64,000 nucleotides of DNA from Erythrophleum ivorense. Lineage: Eukaryota > Streptophyta > Magnoliopsida > Fabales > Fabaceae. Every line of letters starts with the position of its first letter. Positions within the stretch are counted from its first letter, which is position 1. The notes under the pieces are model-generated. The model was not told where the DNA came from. It ran no database searches and saw only the letters and a program-made list of their open reading frames with translations. Where the stretch lies: contig JAIUCV010000005.1 in NCBI GenBank assembly GCA_026724425.1, positions 37,049,784 to 37,113,783 on the forward strand, read 5' to 3'. Below, piece after piece: positions 35,601 through 47,006 of the stretch. The position numbers and the translations under genes are program-made.

Positions 35601-38600
35601 CTTTCCTTTTTCAAGTTGATCGATAAGTCACAACCCCTTATAGATCAATAAGCCCCTAGAGGAATGTGGGAGAATACCATCTAATGCTAATAATCCACTT
35701 ATTAGTTGAAAAAAAAAAAGAACAATCTTGGATAACCTTTACAAGGATAGTAAGTTTGGACATAATGTCATGTGTCTAATTCCAAAATAAACAAGGAGCA
35801 ATTTAGTTGTATAAGTAAAGCTTGTTAAGAGCTTAATTTGAGTTACTCATAAAAGAATTAAAATTTTTTGTGAGCCAATTTTCTTAACTTCATTTATTCT
35901 TGTAAAATAATAAAACCCCAAGGGAAAGTGGAGGATCTGGAAACAACCCTATATTTTATCAAAAGAAATCCAAATTGGCTGGATTTTTCTATAGACATCA
36001 TTTATGTGGAATTTAACATATTCTTAGGATAATTTGTCAACTTTATTTATCTCTGTGTGTAATAAACATCTGAAAAAAATAAAAGTTACTTGATCAAAAA
36101 TGGGAAAGGGCTAATTTCCTTCTTAAGTTAGTTGTTAATTCTAATCTACCTCGTGGGACTGCAAATTCCCTAAAGGAAATAAAAAATTCCTTGTCTTGAA
36201 AGGCTTTTATGCCAAAATCAATGCATTCATAGGTTAAACAACATAATAAAATTACATTGATGAACAGTTACAATGCATTTCATATTAAAATTTTCAAAAT
36301 TTGTAAAATATAGGATTCTTGATTTTTTTGCGATGGAAAGATTAGCTTAAATCAAAATCTAGGTTAAAAAGCTGCACTCATGGATGGCCAAGATGAGAAG
36401 CTGAGATACAAGGATAAGAGGTAAAATTATGCTAATTGATTAGACAAAAAGAAGCTATCAAAGGTTTTGATAATGTTGCTTATCACCTCATAACCTTTCA
36501 TATCACAATATCCTTCATCTTATAACTACCTACCCACCACCATCCTCCCTACTTCAAGGAAACTCAAATCATCGATCTCAAAACTCATCAACACCTATCA
36601 AACTTAACCATCTTAAGAACCATAAACCCCCTTAATTAAGATATTTGTCCTTTGCCTCAATTAAGACATTTTCCATTTGCTTAACTCTTACATGGCTAAC
36701 TTTAACAACGGTAGGATGTTTCCTTCCTTAGCCTCTAACCTCCATTCCCAAGTGGTATTGGCTAGAGTAGAGTCATGAACTTAATCCTAAGGTGATAATA
36801 CACTCAATAGAAAAGTTGTAATCTCTTTGCGAACAAGGTACAGAAAGATATAAGAAAGAAAATCCTAATTCCAAGTATCATAGTTGACTTTAGTAGGAAT
36901 TTCATAATGATTGAACTCTTAAAGAAATTTCATTAGATAATGTTTGCTTGGTTAATACTTTTTGTCTCGCTGAAGTCCAAGACTAGCAGAAGTTGATTCT
37001 ATCAGTGGACCTTATTTTATTTAACTTTACCAATGCAATGATCATGTATTTCCATCTTACCCTTTGTATATCCTTCCATTTTATCAATTATGTTGATTCG
37101 ACTTCTCTATTTGCATATCTTTCCCAAATAACCTAAAACCCAAAATAAATAAATAAGTCAATATGATGATATCTGACACTTTTTATGAAAAGTTTCAATT
37201 GATATGAAGAATGATAAAAATTTAAAGCTAGTGATGTGTCCCAATTTTAATTATAAAAAAGAAAGTGAAAAAAAATAAATATATAAATGCATGTCCTCAC
37301 AAGCAAGTTATGCCCAGGATATAAGGCATTTTTTGTCTTCCTAAATACAAAGAAGTAATCTCTAATCACCTCAATTAAGCCAGAAGTGATATTTATTTCC
37401 TCCACCTATAACTATTGAACATTTGGAATGGGTAGTCTTTAATAGATTTTTATACTGATAATTCAAATATCAAAAAAGGATAAAGTTCATTCACCTGTCC
37501 AAACACTACTTAACCATTGCTAACCATGTTGAGCCTTTGAAATTCTTAAAATACACAATATGGATTGAATTTGAGAAGCAATGAGAATTTCATATAAAGA
37601 AAGGTGATCTTGGCATCATAACGAGTTCTTTTAAAGACAAAAATGAAAAATAAAGACAAATGTTCGAGAAATATCATTAAAGAAAGAAAAAGAAAAGTTA
37701 TAGGAAAAGAAATCCTCAAAGAGAAAGTCCTTATAAGATAAAACTTAAGAAAGCAAAAGCTGTAAAAAAGGAGTTCCACTTTAGCATGGAATCAAATAGT
37801 AAAATCCTCAAAGAGGATATTAATGTTGAAGTCAAAAGAGAAAAATTCTTTAAAGAAAAGTTATGCTAAAAGAGAATTAAAAAAAAAAGAAAGTCTTCTA
37901 AAAGGGAAGCTTGAGTTAAATGCCGAGCCAATAGGTCTTGCCAAGATTGCAAGACTATTAAAGTAAAATTCTCATTGTGAACTGATATGAATATTTAGGC
38001 CTTTACACCTATTTTTTCTTAAGCCACAATTTTTCCTATTAAACTACATTATAACCTCGAAATATCTTTTCTTATTAAGTGAATTTTAGATATAAAATCT
38101 TGTTGAAGAAATAGGCAAAGAAGACTTGGGGAGACTTGACAAGGGTATATTAGTTTTTGAGCCTAATATCTTTTATCTCATAAACCCAATATCCGAGGCC
38201 ACATTACAAGTATCAAAAGTTTTTGTTGAGGTTTGGTTTGTTTAAAAATAATTAGGACAAATTTTCTTGAGAAAATGATTTTAAAACCAGAATAATTGAA
38301 ATTGGGGCCAAGAAAAAAAAGTTTAGTTAGAGCAAATTCTTTTACCTATATCAATTGTTTCTTTCAAAAGGAGTTTAAATCTGGAAATACACTTTTCCCT
38401 ATCCCATCATATCCATTTTCTTGGCATCCCATCTCTTTATTGTTCAAAAGGGAATATTTCAAGTCTAGAACTGGAGTATTTTTCCATCCTATCTTGTTAT
38501 ATCTATCTATTGGATATTTCACTTCTTTACTTCAAATCATCTTATTTGATCATATGCTTCACCATTTCTTGCATTCCTCCAATTTTGATGTCCTTTTCCT

Positions 38601-39399
38601 TCCCAACCTCACGAATTTGTATCCCTTAATGTATGACTGTATTAACATTGTTAAATAAAATAAGAGTGGATTTTATTTGATGACCTTTCAAGCATTGATG
38701 ATAAAGAATTGATAAGACAAGATTAACTCACCAAGTCAATGATCTTAAATTAGGGGCAAACAAATCTCCTTGAGAAAACTCAATAAAAAATAAGTCAAAG
38801 TAAGAATCTCATATCCTTTTAGCTCTAGATACTCCCTAAAGGGCATTTCTGATAGACCAAAGTCATCAATAAAATCCTTCATCCAAGTGACAAAATGCAG
38901 GTTTGGTGAGGCTACTAAAAGTCTAACTTTTCTAACTGGAGTAAGTGAAGAGCTAATGTGAGAAATTTTTTCAAATACAAATGACCAAAAATCCTACATT
39001 TTACAAATTCTGAGATCTTTCATGCCTTATGTGTTTGCATGGACCTTGTACATAGATAGAGCATGCTTTTCCTTTCAAGTCAAATTAGTTTAAAAGCTTA
39101 AAAAAGAAAGATCACATTTTTTTTCTCTCCCTCATCAATTCATTTTCCAAAAGGTACTAAACTTAAGATCAGTTTAAGAACACCTAAAATAATGTTATAT
39201 GTTTCACTCTTTCCTTTAGGGAGATCTTGTTTACTTAAATAAATTTTAAAAAAAGTCCAAAAGTTCAAAATCAATTAAAAAATATTTAGAGATGATATCC
39301 CCATCTTTTTCTTCCTCTTTAGAGTCAACAATGTTTGCACACATACCTTGCAAATAAGGAAAAAAACTTCCAAACTTTAAAATAAGATTAAAAAAAAAA

Positions 39400-40345
39400 C
39401 TTGCATCCCATATGCATTACATTTTATTAGGTTCATACAAGGGTAAAGAAAAACATATAATTTGCATCTCCAAAAAGAAGAAGAAGAAGAAACTTGCATC
39501 TCATATGTTTCACATATCACACACATGCATACAATACATTGACTAAGGTTCACACTAGGACAAGAAAAAAACACATAATTTGCATCTTTAAAAAAAACTT
39601 GCATCTTATATGTTTCACATATCACACACATGTATACATTACATTGACCAAGGTTCACACTAGGGCAAGAAACAACACACAATGTTCATTTGAAAAAAAT
39701 TTGCATCTCATATGTTTCACATATTACACACATGCACACATTATGTCGAATCAGCTTCTTATTAAGGTAAATAAAAGTAAAAAATTTGCATTTCATAAAA
39801 TAAAACATTATATGCTTCACATATCATACATATAATCATGTTCATGTTGAGGTAAGTAAAAAGCACAAACTTGCATCTCATGAAACAAGGCATTTAAGAT
39901 GTTGCTCACATCTCATTGACCCTAGTTTACATTGGGGCAAAGAACAAGCATAGATAAATAAATATGCATTTTACAAAATAAAGCATCTCATATGCTTTTC
40001 ACATCTCATATATGCATGCGTTGTGTATACCTTGGTTTTCACTGGGGCAAAGCAAAAACAAACATTTGCATCTCATAAAATAAAGTATCCCATATACTTC
40101 TCACATCTCATATATACATACATTATGTGAACCGTGGGCTTATATTGGAGCAAGCAAGACAAAAATTTTCAATTTCATAAAGCATCTTATATGTTTCACA
40201 TATCCTACATGTCCTTACATTATATGGATCCTGAGTTTATACTGGGGCAAAGAAAACACAAAAATGTGCATTTCATGAACTATAACATCTCACATGCTTT
40301 CTACATCTGCATACATAGACCTTAATTTATATTGGGGCAAAACTG
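39400..40345 (+). repeat. Tandem array 1, about 95-107-bp units
   Basis: About nine diverged units share 'ttgcatctcatatg(t/c)ttcacat', 'cacacatgcatacatt' and 'ggttcacactggggcaaag'. Starts are near 39493, 39598, 39700, 39785, 39869, 39962, 40066, 40167 and 40262. It sits upstream of the polypurine tract, where Tat/Ogre elements often carry such arrays. Confidence 0.8.
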
Positions 40346-40461
40346 AGTTGCTAAGCTCGAAAATCAAGCATTTTGATATAGATGCGTATCTTGCATGAAA
40401 TTTAGACAACTAAAATAGAGTTTCCAAATTCAAAAAATCTGTATAAACAATTAGACTTTTT

Positions 40462-41190
40462 AAGTCCTGTATAGACTAAGAACTCTTTTAAAACCTTGCA
40501 CAGACTAGACACTCTTTTAAAGTCTTGCACATACCAGACACTCTTTTAAAGCCTTGCATAAACACCCTAAAACCATGCACAGACAAAATATCCTAAAACC
40601 CTGCATAGACCAGGAACCCTTTCAAACCCAACACAGACTAGGCACCTTAAAGCCTTGTACAGACCAGACACCTTTTTAAGCTCTGCACAGATTAATCACC
40701 CTTAAAGTCCTGCATATACCAAGCACTATTAAAGCCATGTATAGACTAGGTAGTCCAAAAACTCTGCACAAACTGGGTACCTTAAAGCGCTGTATAGACT
40801 AGACACCCTTTTAAAATCCTACATAGACTAGGCACCCCTTAAAGCCATGCACAAACTAAGCACCCAAAAGCTCTGCGCAAATTAGGCACCCTTCAAAGCC
40901 CTGTACAGACTTGGCACTCAAAGGCCTTGCACAAATCAGACACCCTTCAAAACCCTGCACAAACCAAACACTCTAAAAGCTCTGCATAGATCAAGCACTC
41001 TTACTGCCCCACACAGACCAGGCACTTTTAAAGTTTTACACAAATCAGGCATCTTAAAACTTTGCACAAACTAGGCACCCTTTTAAAGCCCTGCACAGAC
41101 CAAGCACCCTTTAAAGTCCTGCATAGACTAAGCACCTTTTAAGCCTTACATAGATTAGGAACTCTTAAACCCTTTCATAGACCAGTGCCT
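40462..41190 (+). repeat. Tandem array 2, about 30-bp units
   Basis: Roughly 24 degenerate units, close to ccctgcacagactaggcacc followed by cttttaaag. The sequence is unrelated to array 1. There are no spacers, so it is a satellite-like minisatellite and not a CRISPR array. Confidence 0.85.
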
Positions 41191-41269
41191 AATAATGGCA
41201 TACACCCTTACCTTTTGTTAGGTTCTTACATTTCCAGGTAAGTTCTCTCTTTTTGATCTACTATTTCCT

Positions 41270-41410
41270 AACCTCATAGCTCCTCAAACAAAATATATGT
41301 TTCCATATTTATTTATTCTTAACCTAAAGATATCAAAAACTATATTTTCAATCTCCTTACTTGAAGAATAAGTAAAGAGAGGTAACTTGTCAACATCGTA
41401 TTTTGTTTGG
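41270..41410 (+). repeat. Extra copy of the polypurine-tract/LTR-start region
   Basis: The segment ending in 'aataagtaaagagaggtaac' followed by 'atcgtattttgtttggg' repeats the true junction at 41650-41775 ('aaataagtaaagaggggtaa', then 'attgtattttgtttgag'). It is a diverged partial duplication of about 140 bp. Confidence 0.65.
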
Positions 41411-42435
41411 GCTATTTAATCTTTTCAAAGAGAAATTTTAATTTGAGTATGTATTTTTCAATTTTTAGTCCATCTAGTTCTATTTTCATCATGGGTTTTT
41501 TGAAGCTTAGCTCAGTTCCATCAATCCTGCAAGTCTAGTATAGTCTAATCATGGTAGGGTCCGCAAGATTAGGTCTAATGAGTCTAAAAGTGTTAAAGTC
41601 CATTGGGCAAAGTTTAGTCTAGTCATGTTGTCTAGATTAATTGTCTTAGATAAAATATAGGTTCTTATCTTTACTTATTTCTTGCACAAAAATATTAAAT
41701 ATTACATTTTCAACTTTTTTACTTAAGAAATAAGTAAAGAGGGGTAACTGTGAATATTGTATTTTGTTTGAGTATGCTTCAAAATAATAATTAAATTAAA
41801 TTAGTAAAAAAGAAGAAGAAAAAGAAAACAATCAAAATCAAAATATAAATAAACATAACAAAATAAACAAAATAAAATACTTAAGATTAGATCTAAAGTC
41901 AAATGGTGAAGAATTGGCCCATGCCTAAGTAACTCCAGCTTTTTTCTAAAAGTCTATATAGTTTTAAAAGCTCAAAGAACCTAAATCCAAATGGCCTAAT
42001 AAAATAAGAATCAAAATTTAAAAAAGAAACTTAAAAAATGAAAAAAGAAGTAAAAAAAAGAAAGAAAAAACAACAAAAAACAAAAACAAAAAAGAATACC
42101 AAAAAAAAAAAAAACAAAGAACTTCAGCAGAAATTAAAAAATAAAAAAATAGAGCTAACTAAAAATTGGAACCAAGTTGTCAGCCCAATTGCAACTTAAA
42201 AGACCAAAACAAAGCAAGCAAAAAAAAAAAAAAAAAAACAAAAAACAAAAAACAAAAAACAAAAAAGGGGTCAAAACACAAGAGCCTTGCATTTTGACCC
42301 GCCTCTTTCATCCTTCGAGACACTGCCATTACCAAAAGCAAGACTGAAGCATAGAGATAAACACGAAAGGGGAAGGTGGCATCCAACATCTCAGATCAGA
42401 GGGTCTGAGTGAAGCAAGTTTGCAATGATGGGCTG

Positions 42436-43700
42436 GAAGTGTTGGGGAGCAGATTCTCGACATTTGAAGGTGGGAACTGCGCAATGAAGTTGGCAATCCT
42501 GCGACCCACAATGCGCCACGCGTCGTTCCCTCTGGTTGCTAAAACACAGGCAAAAAACGCACTGTTTTTATTAGTTCAAATGGAATTCAAGAACCCATTC
42601 TCGTCTCTTCCCAAATGGCAGCCTAATTCCCGCCTTCAAATGTTGAGGATCTGCTCCCGTGCCGAGCTTATAACAGCAGTGTTCATAATATGTAGACCAT
42701 CGCAGTGCAGGGTTGATACCTATTATGCATAGTTGTATACTACTAACAGTTTTAATTAAAGCCAAATCAGAATCTGGAGCATCGCACAAAAAACAACCAG
42801 ATACACAGATGGAAGCAGGGAAAAACTACAACATGGATGACACAAGACATGAATTATGAGGTATGACTTCAAACCATATTCAATATCCATCTATTTTATG
42901 GAAAGGGAGGGAAACATGTGTTAAAGGGGGAATGGGGCATCATATAGAATAATTTAAACTTTGAAAGAGGAGATTAAAGAAGCATACAACAATAATAGAG
43001 CAATTAATATAAAATCTTTATTATAGCATAGAACAACACCTGACTTGCAACAGATGACCATCATTGGCACTACCTGACAGCGAGAAATGCATCAAATTAT
43101 TATTTCAAAATAAAATACGGACACCCCCAATATATAAAATGTGTTAGAAAAAAAAATTACTTGAGTTTGCAATCTTTGCTAGATTGGGCTGCCGTTTGGG
43201 AAAAGATGGGACTGGGTTCTTAAATTTCTTTCTCCGACACTTTCGACAAGTACAAAGTAATGACAAGCAACTAGCAGAATGGAGACACTTTTGAGGACGT
43301 CAATGTTGCTTTTGCTATCCTCTGGTGTGAACAAATTTTTGGAACACCATTAATGCCCTCCAAAATGATGCAGAAGCTTACCTAAAATGGAGCAAAAAAT
43401 TGCATCGTAATCTATAGTCATGAATGTCGAAATAGAGGAAGAAAGAAAGCTTCGAAGCTGCCGTTTGAGAATAGATGGGTTCTTGAATTTCATTTAGGAA
43501 GAGACGTGACTGGGCTGCCATTTGGGAAGAGACGGGAATGGGTTCTTGAATTCCATTTGAACTAATAAAAACGGTCCGTTTTTGGCCTGTGTTTCAGCAA
43601 CCAGCAGGGACGACGCGTGGCACATTGTGGGTCGCAGGATTGCCAACTTCGCTGCGCAGTTCCCGCCTTCAAATGTCGAGGATCTGCTCCCGAAGTGTTG
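42436..43700. mobile_element. Mutator-like element (MULE), non-autonomous, 9-bp target duplication
   Basis: The element is 42445-43691 (1247 bp) between copies of GAAGTGTTG at 42436-42444 and 43692-43700. The terminal inverted repeats are about 179 bp (42445-42623 and 43513-43691) and well matched; the tips are GGGAGCAGATTCTCGACATT and GGGAGCAGATCCTCGACATT. A third, internal terminus lies at 42627-42658, so 42445-42658 alone also has inverted ends. Pieces of the inner arm ('gctgccgtttgggaa', 'gggttcttgaatttc') recur at 43188 and 43457. No transposase is present. The 42660-43450 interior might be captured host sequence, but I recognise no gene in it. Confidence 0.92.
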
Positions 43701-43759
43701 ACCTCCTCTTAGGTCCCTTTCACCACTAGAGATGAAGAGGAGCAGGCAGGCTCTCTATG

Positions 43760-43768
43760 TATAAAAAG
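43760..43768 (+). promoter_or_regulatory. Putative LTR TATA box
   Basis: TATAAAAAG lies just upstream of the purine-rich stretch in the 3' LTR. The same place in the 5' LTR (about 27967) reads TGTACAAAAA, so the box looks decayed there. That this is the LTR promoter is inference from position. Confidence 0.35.
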
Positions 43769-45506
43769 AGGACCAAGACCAAGAGATAGGGAGAGGTTGA
43801 GAGAAATTAAGAGAGATTCAATGGAGGTTGAAAAACTGAGAGATGAGAGAGAGATAGCATGGGGTGGTTCAGCAAGAGGAATGAGAGACTGAGAGTGAGA
43901 CGTTTTAGGAATCAGTTTCAGATTGAAGAGAACTAAGAGGGGGAGGAGCACGCAAGAAGAACAGAAGGAGACTGAGAATGAGAAAGAAAGAGGCACGAGA
44001 GATTGAGGGGAAGAATGAAGGAGGGAGACCGAAAGTAATAGAGAGGCATGGGGAAGAGGAAGAATAAAAAGAATAAATTAAGAGGGAGAGAGATAGGAGG
44101 AGATCGAGAGAAAGGGAAGAGAGGCACGAGGAAAAGGGATCTGGGCCAGCAAGAAACGAGAGAGAGAGATTGAGTCTTCAGAGTTGGTTATGGGTTTGAA
44201 AAAAAAAACAAGAGGGAGATTCAGATAAAGGAAGCTACAAAGAGACACGGAAGGAGAAGAAAGTTCAGAGAGTAAAAGCCGAGGCTGATAGAGAAAGGGC
44301 AGAGAGTAGAAATTTGCAACGGAACAGTAGGGAGTAATCGATTGACATTAAAGGTAAGCCCACGTTCCTGTACTTCATCCTAATTTCTGAAAATGTGATG
44401 CCGTGAGCTTCTAATGAGTAGTTCCTAATTGGTTTTCAGTCAAATGTCTTCCTCTATTTTTATTCTTATGCATGGTAATTCATAGACTTAGAAATACTAA
44501 GTCTTTTATCTTCATTCACTAATTGTGTGTTGATGAAAATGTGATTCATTTTTATATTCCTGACTTCGAATTTACTTGAGCATGGCAGTGGAAATATTCT
44601 TCATAATTAATTTCAACTATCACATAGTGACAAGAAAAAATTACCATATTGCTATCCTGTTCAATGCTTTGTTTGACGTTGTTTTCTATGAATTGTGTTT
44701 GAAAACTAGTGCTGTGCTTTTACACTTTTTAAGGCCGAGAGGCATAAAAGGGGTCTGATTTTAATATAGAAGTGTTAGATCTATGGTTCTAGACTGGTGA
44801 GTTGTTATGTTGGAGGAATGTATAAGTGATGAATGATTCCATATTTTTCTTTAAATTCCTTGTTGATATGGAGTTCTCAGTTCTGTGCATAAGGGATTAG
44901 TTGGGATGGATCTGGGTGATGCCTTAAATTGGATTAAGGATCCTACTTGACTTATGTTACTGTTGGGAATGTGACACTCTTGTTTATTACTTTGAGGCAT
45001 CGTGATGAATGGATCTGGGAAGCCATAATACCCATGTTGCTTAATAGGGAATTTTAGTAGTTTTGTTTTCAATTCTCTTAGAATAGATCAGGATTGCTTG
45101 TATTTAAATCCTCAAAGTTTTGACCTGAAGGGAATATGTGAGTATAACCTGACTCATTTTATCTCTGATAAAGTATTTGCTCCATGAAAGACAAGCTCCC
45201 GTGACTTTCTTTTTGTTTCTACTATGCATGAGGTCGATGGTCTGGAGGTTCATGATGTGACAAAAGCAAACGAGTGAGAAATTATCTAAGGAGATGACTA
45301 GCAGAAATATCCCATGGTTTTGTTTTCTTCAATTGGTGGGATGAATTTGAAATGTAAATGTACTTAAAATAGAATAATTGGGATGTTTGTAATCGTTTAT
45401 GTTTTCATATACTTTATTCTATTCTATTTTATTTTTTTAAGAATTATCGAGTGAGATACTTTATCCCTTAAAAACTAGAGATTATTTGAGGAATCATGTG
45501 GGATAA

Positions 45507-45858
45507 TAAGGGCCTGCTTAAAACTACTTTTAAAACATATGTTTTTTAGAACAAATTTTGAGAACAAAAAAATTAAAAAATTCGTTTGAATCATTATTGT
45601 GAAAAATAGTTATTTTCTGTTTTTTCCCTAATTTTGTAGAACAAAAATTATAAAAAATTTAAAAAGTGTTCTGATTTTTTTGTTTTTGAAAATAAAATTC
45701 TGTTTTTTTATTTTACAAAACACCTCGTTAAAAACACATTATCAACTAAACAAGGTCTAATCCTTTATGTTCTCAAAAAAACACATCTGTTTTTTTTTGT
45801 TCTTTTGTTATTAAAAATAGAAAATTGTCTTGGAAACAAGAAACCAAACAAGGCCTAA
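45507..45858. mobile_element. MITE, TAA target duplication (PIF/Harbinger-like)
   Basis: 346 bp (45510-45855), flanked by TAA on both sides (45507-45509 and 45856-45858). It is present in the 3' LTR and absent from the matching place in the 5' LTR (about 32882). The ends start GGGCCTGCTT and (reverse complement) GGCCTTGTTTGG. It is AT-rich inside, with no coding sequence. Confidence 0.7.
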
Positions 45859-47006
45859 GTTTCCAGCGTATCAATCCTGTTGTAATTACCTTTTTATCTC
45901 TTTTTTGTTTTAGTTTCGTATGGTCCCTATTATAATATCAATTGAGTAAAAAAAAATAAAATCAAAAATAAAAAAAGCCAAAAACGAACAAACACAAGAA
46001 ACAAAAAATAAAAAACACAAAAATAAATAAGCAATAATCTTTCAAAATAAAAATTAAATAACTCTCTTTCCTTTGAGAATTTTACTAAAAAAAAAGGGTT
46101 TGTGAAAGTTATTTTACTTTAAAAAGTTTTTCTTAAAAGAGGAAAAGGTCAAATGTCTACTTCACAAACCAAAAAAGAAAAAATTCAATTAATTAATTAA
46201 TTAACAAAACTAAAAAATTGTGATCTCTAAAAAAATGTCATTATAAAAAATTTAATAAAAAATAAAATAAAAAAATAATCATAAAAATCATAGAAAACAA
46301 AAAATAAAAAATGAAAAATCAATCATAAAGAAATAAAAAAATAAAAAAATTACTTAAAAAATCAAACAAATAAAAAATACAAAAAAATAAGAAAAATATT
46401 AAAAAATCAAAATCAAAAGATAAATAGAAAAGGAAAAGAGAAAAAAAATAAAGAAGTGGAATTAATTTTTTTTTTTGCAAATTAAAACATACAAACTAAT
46501 TTTAAAGTTGTTTTGATTGTAAAAGTCTAAATAATTTTCACTTTTTTTCTCTTTTTACCAAAAAAAAACCCAACTAACATTGTTTCTTTACTTGTTTGAA
46601 TTATGTGGACTTGGATTCCTTTAATTTTGCCCTTGAAATAAATATTTTTTTTCTTTTAAATTTATGTTCCTAATTTCTCTTCATTTTTATTTTGCATATG
46701 ATCATTAAGGGAATTAAAATAAAATGAAAGCCATATCAATTTTGCATAATTAATTTAGGATAACCGTTTTTAGTAAGGTGTAGTGGGGTATCTAACACCT
46801 TTTTCACTCACAATTGACTCCTGAATCTATTTTTTTGGTTCCAGACCATTTTTCTTACATAAGGTTTTTTTTTAAAGTTTTGTATTTTAAAAAATTTAAA
46901 ATTTTGGTAGCAACTCTACTACTTTGATTTCAGTTTTTGTTTTTGGAATAAAAAATTCTAAAAATTTTTTGATGGCACGCGGTCGCATTTTGGATGTGAC
47001 AATGAT

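Larger units (their letters stand above)
34106..41748 (+). other. Non-coding interior of the LTR element
   Basis: 7.6 kb without any gag or pol motif on either strand. The longest frames (120 and 113 residues at 38296 and 39494) show no domain, and the second lies in a tandem array. It begins with the putative primer-binding site at about 34108 and ends with the polypurine tract. The element must have used proteins from an autonomous relative. Confidence 0.8.
41749..47001 (+). repeat. 3' LTR of the 19.7-kb element (with two later insertions)
   Basis: 5253 bp as it stands. Subtracting the Mutator-like element with one 9-bp copy (1256 bp) and the MITE with one TAA (349 bp) leaves about 3.65 kb. 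It begins TGTGAATATTG right after the purine tract and ends GTGACA at 47001. It is the unbroken reference for the LINE insertion site in the other LTR. Confidence 0.9.
27265..47006 (+). mobile_element. 19.7-kb non-autonomous LTR retrotransposon (Tat/Ogre-like, LARD type)
   Basis: The element spans 27270-47001 and is flanked by the 5-bp duplication ATGAT at 27265-27269 and 47002-47006. It starts TGTGAA and ends GTGACA. LTRs are at 27270-34105 and 41749-47001, about 3.6 kb each once later insertions are removed. Just after the 5' LTR, TGGTGACTCTATCG (about 34108) fits a primer site of the tRNA-Arg kind used by Tat/Ogre elements. A purine tract AAAGAGGGG (about 41736-41744) lies just before the 3' LTR. 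The LTR end carries a 'ggtatctaacacc...cgactcccgaatc'-like stretch that I associate with Tat/Ogre LTRs. The 7.6-kb interior has no gag, protease, RT or integrase. Two tandem arrays precede the polypurine tract, a known trait of this group. Confidence 0.9.

Noticed and set aside
38296..38658. 120-residue open frame in the element interior
   Set aside because: No gag, pol or host domain is visible, composition is AT-rich and hydrophobic, and no related frame flanks it.
40462..41190. CRISPR-like regular repeats
   Set aside because: The units are adjacent and degenerate with no unique spacers, and the context is a plant retrotransposon. It is a minisatellite.
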